Positions 54,465 to 63,318 of a DNA stretch of 64,000 nt are shown one piece after another. A program made the translations under genes and the position numbers. The first letter of the stretch is position 1; each line of letters starts with the position of its first letter. The notes below the pieces were generated by a model, which was not told the DNA's origin, made no database searches, and saw only the letters and a list, made by a program, of their open reading frames with translations. Source of the DNA: an uncultured Lachnospiraceae bacterium (GTDB lineage: Bacteria > Bacillota > Clostridia > Lachnospirales > Lachnospiraceae); NCBI GenBank assembly GCA_947567595.1, contig CANOMQ010000005.1, positions 1 to 64,000 of the forward strand, in the 5' to 3' direction.

Positions 54465-55397
54465 ATGTCACGTATAAAAATAATTATGTATCATTATGTT
54501 AGAGATTTACCTAATAGCAGATATCCAAAGATAAAAGGAATGAATATAGTAGATTTTAAAAAGCAACTTGGAATTTTAATAAATGCTTATAAAATCATTT
54601 CAATGGATGAATTAATAGCTGCCATAAATGGTGAAATTCAATTAAGTGAAAATTCAGCTATGCTGACATTTGATGATGGATACATTGACAATTATACGAA
54701 TGTTTTGCCAATATTGGAAGAAAATGATTGCACAGGTAGTTTTTTTATACCGGGGAAAACTTTTACAGAACATAAATTATTAGATGTAAATAAGATACAT
54801 TATATATTAGCTTGCGCTGACAAAAAAGATATTCTTTCGGATTTGTTTGAAAAGTTAAACTTTTATAGAGGACAGGAATATGCAATACAAGAAAACGATG
54901 AGTTATATGATCAATATGCAGTTCCAAGCAGGTTGGATGATGCGGAGACAATATTTATAAAACGTATTTTGCAGAATGCTTTGCCTGAAAAATTAAGAAA
55001 TAAAATAGCTAGCGAATTGTTTGAAAAATATGTAGGTGTGGATGAGGAAAAAATGGCATATGAGTTGTATATGACAGAGGATCAAGTGCTTAGTATGAAG
55101 AGAAGAGGAATGTATATAGGTCTACATGGATATGATCATTATTGGCTGGAGAAATTAAGCGAAGATGAGATGAAAAAAGACATTGATCAAGCGATTAATG
55201 TTATGTCGCCATTTATGGAGAAAGACAAACTGGTTTTTAATTATCCATATGGTAGTTATAACGAAAGGGTCTTGAAATATATAACAGAAAAAGGAATTTT
55301 ACTGGGACTGACAACGAAAAGAGGTATTGCAGATATTGCGAAAGATCCTCTTTTGGAGCTGCCTAGAATTGATTGTGTAGATGTTGCTATGGAATAG
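54465..55397 (+). CDS. Polysaccharide deacetylase (NodB-type)
   Basis: A 310-residue carbohydrate esterase family 4 protein. The catalytic base and metal Asp are in LTFDDGY (Asp70, Asp71) and the metal His residues in LHGYDHYW; the FNYPYGSYNERV segment closes the fold. It has no signal peptide after the chosen start (AAGGAG before the ATG at 54465), which fits a cytoplasmic deacetylation of a nucleotide- or lipid-linked sugar. The frame is open upstream to 54366, and that part is hydrophobic, so an anchored form is an alternative. Confidence 0.82.
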   Translation: MSRIKIIMYHYVRDLPNSRYPKIKGMNIVDFKKQLGILINAYKIISMDELIAAINGEIQLSENSAMLTFDDGYIDNYTNVLPILEENDCTGSFFIPGKTFTEHKLLDVNKIHYILACADKKDILSDLFEKLNFYRGQEYAIQENDELYDQYAVPSRLDDAETIFIKRILQNALPEKLRNKIASELFEKYVGVDEEKMAYELYMTEDQVLSMKRRGMYIGLHGYDHYWLEKLSEDEMKKDIDQAINVMSPFMEKDKLVFNYPYGSYNERVLKYITEKGILLGLTTKRGIADIAKDPLLELPRIDCVDVAME

Positions 55398-55419
55398 TGA
55401 TTTAATATGGAGATGTGTT

Positions 55420-56388
55420 ATGGAGAAAAAGGTTTTTTTGATTGGTCCGGGATATATGGGACGCGAATATTGTAAAGTTTTATTAGCGCAGGGATATACG
55501 CCCATTGTTATTGGGAGAGGGGAAAAAAGTGCTAATAGATTTACAGAAGAAACAGGAATACGTGTTGATTGGTTAGATTTAGATTTGGCATTAAAGGAAA
55601 TTGATGAAATATATGGATATGCAATAGTGGCTTCAACTGAGGAATCACAGGCAGATAATACAATGGCTTTAATTAGGGCAGGTGTGAAAAATATTTTATT
55701 AGAAAAACCGGGCGGAATGTTTATTAGTGATTTAGAAAAAGTAAGTAAAATGGCAATCAAATACAATGCAAATGTGTATATAGCATATAATCGAAGATTT
55801 TATGCGTCAACTGATAGGGCACTACAGATTATATCAGAAGATGGCGGCGTTCGAACGGCTGTTTTTGAGATAACTGAGTGGAGTAATGTGATTGGAAATG
55901 CAGTTAAAAATAGATCTACGGATATAAAAGAGGAAATATTATCTAGTAATAGTTCTCATGTTATCGATTTGTTTATGCTATTTTGTGGTGAACCGGTTGA
56001 CTACAAATGTTATGTGAAAAGTGATCCCTTATTAGTTTGGCATAAGACAGGATGTATTTATACTGGTGCAGGAGTTACTAATAAAGGTATATTATTTTCC
56101 TATCACGCAGATTGGAATGCTCCCGGAAGATGGGGACTTGAATTATTGACTATGAAACATCGTATTATTTTTAAACCAATGGAGCAATTAAAAATTCAAA
56201 ATATTAATAGTGTTGAAATAACCAATGTAGCTATTGATGATGATTTAGATAAAAAATTTAAGCCGGGATTGTATAAACAAGTTGAATCCTTCATGAATGA
56301 TATGGATGATAAAAAAAAGATTACGGTGCACGAGCAGGTTGAGCACATGAAATTTTATGCAGATATGGAACATAAGGAATATAGGTAG
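55420..56388 (+). CDS. Gfo/Idh/MocA-family oxidoreductase
   Basis: A 322-residue NAD(P)-dependent enzyme. LIGPGYMGREYCK near residue 7 is the cofactor loop, and ILLEKPGGM carries the EKP(G) motif with the catalytic-region Lys. The EEILSSNSSHVIDLFM segment includes the His-x3-Asp pattern used by sugar dehydrogenases. The deacetylase gene ends 22 bases before the start. It probably oxidises or reduces a sugar ring carbon in the same pathway as the preceding oxidoreductase gene. Confidence 0.82.
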   Translation: MEKKVFLIGPGYMGREYCKVLLAQGYTPIVIGRGEKSANRFTEETGIRVDWLDLDLALKEIDEIYGYAIVASTEESQADNTMALIRAGVKNILLEKPGGMFISDLEKVSKMAIKYNANVYIAYNRRFYASTDRALQIISEDGGVRTAVFEITEWSNVIGNAVKNRSTDIKEEILSSNSSHVIDLFMLFCGEPVDYKCYVKSDPLLVWHKTGCIYTGAGVTNKGILFSYHADWNAPGRWGLELLTMKHRIIFKPMEQLKIQNINSVEITNVAIDDDLDKKFKPGLYKQVESFMNDMDDKKKITVHEQVEHMKFYADMEHKEYR

Positions 56389-56405
56389 AAGGGTTAATAA
56401 AGGAT

Positions 56406-57137
56406 ATGGATAAAGAAGCGCGGATATGGGATTACGTGGCAAGAAATGCGTCAAATGAAATTGAAGCTGGAGGATGGCGAAACAGTTATGATGGAAAATT
56501 GTTTTCTGATGAAGAAATGCAGGAATTTGCTGCTGATGTGTATATTAAGTTAAAACCCTATCTAAACAGCACAAGTACGTCTGTTTTGGAAATTGGCTGT
56601 GCATCAGGTATAACTATGTTTAAAATTGCACCATATGTCAAAAGATATATAGGGTCAGATATGTCACAGGTTAATTTAAATCGAAATCAGGAGAAAATTA
56701 TAAGGGAGAATATAGACAATATACATATTGTGAATTGCAAGGCAGATAAGATTAATATTTTTCAAAACGAAAAAATTGATATTATAATCATGAACAGTGT
56801 ATGCCAGTATTTTGGAACGGAAGACTATTTATGCGATGTAATTAAGAAATGTATTCAAGTTTTGACTAGAAAAGGGATTATATATATAGGTGATGTTAGA
56901 GATGCAGATAAAAAAGAAGAATTTGAAAAGAGTATTGAGAATTATTGCTTGGCGAATAAAGTAAGAAATAAAAAAAGAGGAGATTCATCAGAATTATTTC
57001 TGCCTCAAAGTTTTTGGGGAGAATTGAAAATGGATTATTCTGAAATCAGAGAAATTGGGATTAGCTCAAAGATTGGGAGCATAAAAAATGAATTGACTAA
57101 GTATAGATACGATGTATTAATTCATGTGGAAAAATAA
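56406..57137 (+). CDS. Class I SAM-dependent methyltransferase
   Basis: A 243-residue protein. SAM motif I is VLEIGCASG at 60-68, and the acidic motif II is in YIGSDMSQ. The IIIMNSVCQYF segment matches motif IV. It lies 17 bases after the oxidoreductase. A sugar O- or N-methylation is the natural reading from context, since it is embedded among sugar-modifying genes; nothing identifies the acceptor. Confidence 0.82.
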   Translation: MDKEARIWDYVARNASNEIEAGGWRNSYDGKLFSDEEMQEFAADVYIKLKPYLNSTSTSVLEIGCASGITMFKIAPYVKRYIGSDMSQVNLNRNQEKIIRENIDNIHIVNCKADKINIFQNEKIDIIIMNSVCQYFGTEDYLCDVIKKCIQVLTRKGIIYIGDVRDADKKEEFEKSIENYCLANKVRNKKRGDSSELFLPQSFWGELKMDYSEIREIGISSKIGSIKNELTKYRYDVLIHVEK

Positions 57138-57181
57138 GAAATGGTATTGTCTATTATTTATTGAGATTATAGGGTGGTGTT

Positions 57182-58201
57182 ATGATTAATTATGAAATAC
57201 GATATGAATTTAAATATGCAGATGTATCAGATATAGATAAATTAATGATGTTTATAGACAAAAATTGGCAAACAGGGCATATTTTGTCTATTAATAGAGA
57301 GTTGTTTGAATATGAATTTTTAAAAGAAAATGGTGATGTTAATTTTCTAATGGCAATTGATAGAGAAAAAGGAACAATTGAAGGTGTTATAGGCTTTTTG
57401 GAGACTGCTTATAATCAGAACAATACAGATATTTGGACAAGCATTTGGAAGGTAAGAGATGGGAATATGCTTTTTTTGGGAGCAGAACTCCAAAGAAGAT
57501 TAGAGAATAAAGAAGGAATTAGATATGTAATGGGAATAGGAGATAATCCAAAGACATCTGCACGAATTCTAAAGAAAAAATTTGGGAGAAATATCATTAA
57601 ATTGAAACATTATTATATACTGTCAAATTGTGAGCAATTTTATATAGCTAAAATAGTGTATCGTGACAAAATATATAATAAACGAAAACTGGATAAGAAA
57701 ATTTTTGAAATTAATAGTATTGAACAGTTAACAAGTATAATTGACTTTAATAACTGCTATGATGTTGTACCTTTAAAAAATTGTGAGTATTACGAAAAAC
57801 GGTTTTTTAGGCATCCAATATATAATTATAAAATTTATGCAATTGAAGATAATGATTGTATAGGCGCTTTTTTTGTTATTAGAATTCAGAAATATATTGA
57901 TAGAAAAGTACTTAGAGTGGTTGATTATTTTGGCGATGAAAAGTTAATAGAAGATATGGGAATATGGCTCAAAGAGAAAATTGATAACGAAGAATTCGAA
58001 TACGCAGATTTTTTCTGCTATGGATTCGAACATGATTATTTTGTAAATGGTGGATTTTCATTATTAAAAGAACATGATGAAAATATTATACCAGATTATT
58101 TTTCTCCATTTGAACAACGTAATATAGATATTTTATGTGATTATCCAAATGTTGATGTTAGGATATGTAAAGCAGATGGAGATCAGGATAGACCAAACTG
58201 A
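57182..58201 (+). CDS. GNAT-like acyltransferase, hypothetical
   Basis: A 339-residue AT-rich gene product. Residues 1-150 resemble a GNAT fold (EYKADVSDIDKLMMFIDKNW-like start, a GVIGFLETAY strand and 'NPKTSARILKKKFGR' near the CoA-binding position), and the second half looks like a second, degenerate GNAT (KIYAIEDNDCIGAFFVIRIQKY). Doubled GNAT proteins transfer amino acids or acyl groups in cell-wall and glycan synthesis. The next two genes encode an adenylation enzyme and a carrier protein, which could supply its acyl donor. The call is moderate. Confidence 0.55.
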   Translation: MINYEIRYEFKYADVSDIDKLMMFIDKNWQTGHILSINRELFEYEFLKENGDVNFLMAIDREKGTIEGVIGFLETAYNQNNTDIWTSIWKVRDGNMLFLGAELQRRLENKEGIRYVMGIGDNPKTSARILKKKFGRNIIKLKHYYILSNCEQFYIAKIVYRDKIYNKRKLDKKIFEINSIEQLTSIIDFNNCYDVVPLKNCEYYEKRFFRHPIYNYKIYAIEDNDCIGAFFVIRIQKYIDRKVLRVVDYFGDEKLIEDMGIWLKEKIDNEEFEYADFFCYGFEHDYFVNGGFSLLKEHDENIIPDYFSPFEQRNIDILCDYPNVDVRICKADGDQDRPN

Positions 58202-58224
58202 ATTTGCTTTTGGGGGGGATTAAT

Positions 58225-59748
58225 GTGAAAATTAGCATTTTGGATTATTTAGAAGATAACCTAAATGAAAGACAAGATAAGATAGCATTTAGAGACGATT
58301 CAAGAGAAGTGTCTTATGGAAATTTTATTTATAGAGCAAAACAATTAGCTACATATTTACTTGAGCGTGAATTTAGAAATATTACGGTAGCAATTTACTT
58401 AGATAAAACCGTAGATTGTCTTGAAGCTATGTTTGGATGTATATATAGTGCTAATATTTACTGTGTTTTGGATATTTATTCTCCCGAAGACAGAATAGTT
58501 ACGATACTTAATACTTTGAATGCGAAGGTTATTTTAACTGAATCCAAGTATCTGAAAGATATTTTAGATATTGGATATGAAGGGGTAACAATCATTCAGC
58601 TCGATGAAATTGCAAATGACATATCTGAAAATAAGTTATTGGAATGTAGAAGAAAAATAATAGACCAAGATCCTGTTTATGTCTTATTCACATCAGGTTC
58701 TACAGGTATACCTAAAGGTACGGTTGTATGCCATAATTCAGTTATAAACTATATAAACTCTGTTATAGATATATTTAAATTAGATAGTACAACACATTTT
58801 GGCAGCCAGACTCCATTTTATTTCAGTATGTCGGTGTTGGATATATATGCAAATATTTTTACGGGTGGTACATTTACGATTATACCTAAGCTGTTATTTG
58901 CATTTCCGGTAAAGCTGATATCCTTTTTAAATGATTATAAAATCAATACAATCTACTGGGTTCCGACAGCAATGAGTATAGTGGCTAATAGAAAAACTTT
59001 TTCGGCTGTTAAACCAAAGTATTTGAAATGTGCTTTGTTTGCTGGTGAGGTGATGCCGGTAAAGCAATTAAACTATTGGATTGATAATTTGCCCAATTTG
59101 ATTTATGCAAATCTATATGGACCTACTGAAATTACAGATACAGGAACTTTTTACATTGTAAATCGGAAGTTTGAAAATAATGCGCCTTTGCCAATAGGGA
59201 ATTCATTTCCTAATTCAGAAGTAATACTATTGACTGAAGAAAATCAATTGGCTGCAGAGGGTGAAGAAGGTGAAATATGTTTTAGAGGATCTTTTCTTGG
59301 AGCCGGCTATTATAATAATTGGGAAAAATCCCAAGAGGTGTTTTGTCAAAATCCTCTTAATACAGCCTTTTTTGAAAGAATTTACAGAACAGGAGATGTT
59401 GGTAAATATAATGAAAGAGGAGAACTGCTTTATATTTCAAGAAAAGATTTTCAGATAAAAAAAGCAGGTTACAGAATTGAATTAGGTGAAATAGAAAGTA
59501 ATGCGCAGAGTATAGAAGAAGTCAAGGATTGTGTATGTGTATATGATAGTGAGAAATCGAAAATAGTGATGTATTATACGGGTAATATTTCTGAAAAAGA
59601 CTTTATTGATTTACTGCATACCAAGCTGCCAAAATACATGTATCCGGATGTATATATAAAGAAAAAGGTTATACCTGTTAATTCAAACGGAAAAATTGAT
59701 AGAATACAACTTTTAGAGGAATATAAAAATGAAAATGACAAAGAATGA
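58225..59748 (+). CDS. AMP-forming adenylation enzyme, DltA-like
   Basis: A 507-residue member of the acyl/aminoacyl adenylate family. The phosphate loop TSGSTGIPKG is at about 156-165, the aromatic NLYGPTEIT segment near 300, YRTGDVG near 395, and the C-terminal Lys in PVNSNGKID. The size and order match DltA, which loads D-Ala onto its carrier. The start is GTG at 58225 behind GGGGGGG; the frame opens at a TTG at 58204. The carrier-protein gene overlaps its end by 20 bases. The amino acid or acid activated is not evident. Confidence 0.85.
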   Translation: MKISILDYLEDNLNERQDKIAFRDDSREVSYGNFIYRAKQLATYLLEREFRNITVAIYLDKTVDCLEAMFGCIYSANIYCVLDIYSPEDRIVTILNTLNAKVILTESKYLKDILDIGYEGVTIIQLDEIANDISENKLLECRRKIIDQDPVYVLFTSGSTGIPKGTVVCHNSVINYINSVIDIFKLDSTTHFGSQTPFYFSMSVLDIYANIFTGGTFTIIPKLLFAFPVKLISFLNDYKINTIYWVPTAMSIVANRKTFSAVKPKYLKCALFAGEVMPVKQLNYWIDNLPNLIYANLYGPTEITDTGTFYIVNRKFENNAPLPIGNSFPNSEVILLTEENQLAAEGEEGEICFRGSFLGAGYYNNWEKSQEVFCQNPLNTAFFERIYRTGDVGKYNERGELLYISRKDFQIKKAGYRIELGEIESNAQSIEEVKDCVCVYDSEKSKIVMYYTGNISEKDFIDLLHTKLPKYMYPDVYIKKKVIPVNSNGKIDRIQLLEEYKNENDKE

Positions 59749-59971
59749 AATTAAAAATCTGATTATGGAAATTGCAGAATATAAGGAAGCGGATATTGCT
59801 TGTTCTGATAATCTTATTGAAATGGGAATAATAGACTCATTGATGGTTATGGAAATTATTGATTATATTGAGGATAAATATCAAATGGAATTTCCGCCAG
59901 AGAGTATTGTTCCAGAAAATTTTGAGTCAATTGATAAATTATATGAAGTACTTAATAAGATTTTACCATGA
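59729..59971 (+). CDS. Acyl/peptidyl carrier protein
   Basis: An 80-residue acidic helical protein. The phosphopantetheine attachment Ser is Ser37 in GIIDSLMVMEII, with the family's Asp before it. It is encoded in a 20-base overlap with the DltA-like gene, so the two are a functional pair like DltA/DltC. No DltB or DltD is in view, which suggests delivery to a soluble transferase rather than to teichoic acid. Confidence 0.9.
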   Translation: MKMTKNEIKNLIMEIAEYKEADIACSDNLIEMGIIDSLMVMEIIDYIEDKYQMEFPPESIVPENFESIDKLYEVLNKILP

Positions 59972-60016
59972 AAGTATTGCAGTATTATAAATAAAAGCAA
60001 TTGGAGAGATAGTAAA

Positions 60017-61930
60017 ATGATGAAGAATGATGGTCTTGCTAGGATCAGTACAGACAAAATTCTAGAGAAATACGGGAATACAAAAATTATTGTATTTGGA
60101 GCCGGATTCGATGGAATACGCTTTTACAAAAAGTTGTTTAATAAGTTGAATATTTCTTATTATGTTGATAATGGAAAGACAGATGAAAAGATGCTTGGTG
60201 ATAAACCACTCTATAGCTATTCCTATTTAAGAGAAAATTATAATGATGAAATTATAATTATAGCTTCTATGAAATATTGTCTTGAAATATCTGAACAATT
60301 AGAAGAGGATAAATTTGAACAAGAAAAGGATTTTTGGATATGGGATGGGTGTGAAGAGGGGCATAGGGTTGATTTTTGTGATAATAAAGTAATAAAGTAT
60401 AAAAATCTGAATAAAAAGCTTTGGAAGACCTTAGAGGGAAAAAGAATAAAAGAAAATAAAATATTAATTCCATATAGAAATACTTGTGAAATAGTTTATC
60501 CTGCTTGGAGCTATGCTGCAAACTATTTGGCTGATAAATACAATGCATCCATATACTGTATTGGAGGAATAAGGGATATCTTTAATTCTAATGTGTATGA
60601 TATTTATAAATCATTTAATGTTGTTGGTTTTGTAGATGAAACACCTAAAGAAAAATTAAAAGAAGAGGCATATCAAATTTTTCAAGATATATGGGAAAAG
60701 ATTAAGACAGTAGATGACATCAAAAAAATAGTAGTTTATGGAGAAAATTTTGGTATAGATATTTTACGGGACTATCTTCGGTTTAATTTTCCTACTATAA
60801 ATGAATTAGAATTTTCATTAAAAAAACAGATTGAACAAATGATAGAATACATTGTTTTTTGGCATCATTATTTTATTGAGAATTGTGAAACTGTAAAAGC
60901 TGTTATTGTTTGGGATGGCATATATTATAGGGAGGGGATTATTCGTAAGATTGCATATGGATATGGAATTCCTGTTTATACAGTTGACAATAGGGAATGT
61001 TTCAGATGGGATTATGAGGTCAGATATAACTTTGAATATTATAAAAAATTTTATAACATGCTAAGTGCAGAAGAACAACGAAAGGGGATATATTGGGCAA
61101 AGGCAGAATTGGAAAAACACATAACAGGGTATGTGGAAAAATTTGATATGGGAAGCCGTTCTGTCTTCTCTGAAAAGATAACAGACAGTAAAATACTTTC
61201 TAGTGATAATAGGCTAAAAGTTATGATTTGCCCACACTATAGTGAAGATGATGCGTTTCCATATGGAGAAGATATGCTATTTGATACACCTTGGGAGTGG
61301 TTAGAGTATTTGGGGAATATGTCAAATAAATTGTCTTATGATTGGTATCTTAAACCTCATCCCATAGAAAAGCAATTTGGGGATGATTTGATAGATATTT
61401 TTCTGAAGAAATATCCAAAGATAAAATTGCTACCTAAATTTGTCTCTCCAGTACAATTAAGAAAGGAAGGAATGGCTTATGCATTAACAATACATGGGAG
61501 TATTGGGTATGAGTATCCTTATATCGGGATAAATGTAGTTAATGCGGGCTATAACCCACATATTTCGTTTAATTTTTCGCGCAATCCTAAGAGTATAGCA
61601 GAATATGAGAAGATTTTAACGAATCTCAATAAACTGGAGACTAAGATAGACAAAAATGAAATATACCAATTTTATTGTATACATTTTGGATTTTATAAAA
61701 GTAAGAAAATTGATTTAAGAAAGTTTTTATATAAAAGTGAGTATTTAAAAGACATCAGAGGGTTGATAGATAGTAAAACTGAGAGTACGACGGAATTGTT
61801 TAACATATACACAGATGAGATAACAGAAGAGCGTCATGAATATTTAAAGAAGAAGTTTGAACAGATCTTTATAGAAATGGATGGATATAAAGATGGTATA
61901 TTTTATAAAAATGAATTATCAGATGAATGA
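60017..61930 (+). CDS. Rossmann-domain surface polysaccharide protein
   Basis: A 637-residue protein. Residues 22-110 form a nucleotide-binding unit (IIVFGAGFDGIRFYKKL with GAG at 28-30, then a YYVDN strand and an IIIIASMKY strand). The remaining ~500 residues resemble GT-B capsule-type enzymes: 'YPAWSYAANYLADKYNA', 'AVIVWDGIYYREGIIRKIA', 'WYLKPHPIEKQF', 'LTIHGSIGYEYPY'. The KPHP and HGSIGYE segments are like the nucleotide-binding end of Kps/TagF-type transferases. The exact sugar is unknown. Confidence 0.6.
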   Translation: MMKNDGLARISTDKILEKYGNTKIIVFGAGFDGIRFYKKLFNKLNISYYVDNGKTDEKMLGDKPLYSYSYLRENYNDEIIIIASMKYCLEISEQLEEDKFEQEKDFWIWDGCEEGHRVDFCDNKVIKYKNLNKKLWKTLEGKRIKENKILIPYRNTCEIVYPAWSYAANYLADKYNASIYCIGGIRDIFNSNVYDIYKSFNVVGFVDETPKEKLKEEAYQIFQDIWEKIKTVDDIKKIVVYGENFGIDILRDYLRFNFPTINELEFSLKKQIEQMIEYIVFWHHYFIENCETVKAVIVWDGIYYREGIIRKIAYGYGIPVYTVDNRECFRWDYEVRYNFEYYKKFYNMLSAEEQRKGIYWAKAELEKHITGYVEKFDMGSRSVFSEKITDSKILSSDNRLKVMICPHYSEDDAFPYGEDMLFDTPWEWLEYLGNMSNKLSYDWYLKPHPIEKQFGDDLIDIFLKKYPKIKLLPKFVSPVQLRKEGMAYALTIHGSIGYEYPYIGINVVNAGYNPHISFNFSRNPKSIAEYEKILTNLNKLETKIDKNEIYQFYCIHFGFYKSKKIDLRKFLYKSEYLKDIRGLIDSKTESTTELFNIYTDEITEERHEYLKKKFEQIFIEMDGYKDGIFYKNELSDE

Positions 61931-61998
61931 TTCATGCATATTACGTTTGGTTTATATTTGTTCATGGTAAAAAGCCAAAGAGAAAAGAAGTGCCAATT

Positions 61999-63225
61999 AT
62001 GAAATGTAATAAGGATGATATTGAAATGACAGACGAAGATTTGATAGCAATAATTATTCCGGTGTACAATGCAGAGCAATATTTAGAGGAATGCATTCAA
62101 AGTATATTGCAGCAGACTTATAGTAAATTAGATGTAGTAATAGTGGATGATGGTTCGACGGATAATTCATATAACCTATGTTTGCAATTAGCGAAGCGTG
62201 ATATTCGAATAAAAGTATTACACAAGGAAAATGGTGGTCCACTTAGTGCTAAAAAAATGGGAATAGAAAATACTTTGGCAAAATATATTATGTTTGTTGA
62301 TGCAGATGACTGGATCAAACCAGAGATGTGTGAAGCGCTATATAAGAGGATAACATTAGAAAATGTTGACTTAGTTACATCGGGAATTATTCGTTATTTT
62401 GCAGATTATAAATGCATTTATGATACGGATAACATTGCGTCAGGTAAATATTGTGCTGATGAGTATAAAAAGGTAATCATACCTCATATGCTGTGCAATG
62501 GGGTATTTCCGAGAAGAGGAATTGATGCAAGTCTGGCAATAAAAATCTTTAAAAAAGAATTATTGTATCCTGTTGTTCAGAGGGCAGATGAACAGTATGG
62601 ATATTTATTTGCGGAAGACACGGCGGTTTTGTATCCTTATATGCTAAGCGCTAAATCGATCTATATCATGCATGAGTGCTTTTATTATCATAGACAGTAT
62701 CCTGATCATTCAAATAAGTATTACGAGGATGAAGATTATCAATATAAATTGAATAAGCTTTACACCTATATGTCAGATATCTTTAAAACATCTGATGACA
62801 GAATAATATTAATGAAGCAATTGGATTATTTCATTTGTGGTTTATTTATGGCAAAGTATGAGTTGCAGGCATCAAAAATTGTGAAAGATTTTCCTAAACT
62901 GCAACAATATTTATTTCCTTTTAATAAAGTAAAAAGTAATAGCAGGTTATTATTGTATGGTGCTGGAAATGTTGGAAAGTCTTTTTATGCACAGTTAATT
63001 AAAGCAGAGTATTGTAAAGAGATAATATGGCAAGATGAGGCGTATGAGAAATACCAAAAAGAGAATTTGCCAGTAACATCTGTGGATATGAAAGTTGATG
63101 CAGATATATGTGTAATAGCTGTTGAAAACAAAAAAACGGCAATGGACATAAAACGGAAAATAGCAGGATTGGGAATGGCAGAAGATAAAATCATTTGGGA
63201 TAACCCTTTGTTGAGTATGTGGTAA
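61999..63225 (+). CDS. Family 2 glycosyltransferase with C-terminal Rossmann-like unit
   Basis: A GT-A glycosyltransferase. IAIIIPVYNAEQYLEECIQS begins the nucleotide-binding domain, VIVDDGSTDNS and VDADDW (DxD-type metal site) follow. The C-terminal ~95 residues hold another small Rossmann unit (LLLYGAGNVGKSFYAQL, IIWQDEAYEKYQ, VIAVENKKTA). The start is ambiguous: an ATG at 61927 overlaps the previous stop (ATGA), but the family begins near the Met at 61999. It would transfer a sugar to the growing repeat unit at the membrane. Confidence 0.85.
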   Translation: MKCNKDDIEMTDEDLIAIIIPVYNAEQYLEECIQSILQQTYSKLDVVIVDDGSTDNSYNLCLQLAKRDIRIKVLHKENGGPLSAKKMGIENTLAKYIMFVDADDWIKPEMCEALYKRITLENVDLVTSGIIRYFADYKCIYDTDNIASGKYCADEYKKVIIPHMLCNGVFPRRGIDASLAIKIFKKELLYPVVQRADEQYGYLFAEDTAVLYPYMLSAKSIYIMHECFYYHRQYPDHSNKYYEDEDYQYKLNKLYTYMSDIFKTSDDRIILMKQLDYFICGLFMAKYELQASKIVKDFPKLQQYLFPFNKVKSNSRLLLYGAGNVGKSFYAQLIKAEYCKEIIWQDEAYEKYQKENLPVTSVDMKVDADICVIAVENKKTAMDIKRKIAGLGMAEDKIIWDNPLLSMW

Positions 63226-63318
63226 GGGGAAACAAATCATGATGTGAAAAAAACGTTTATTAGAAATGGTTAAAGGTTTCGTGACTGTGACAAATTACAT
63301 GTATCAGGAGGAATTATC

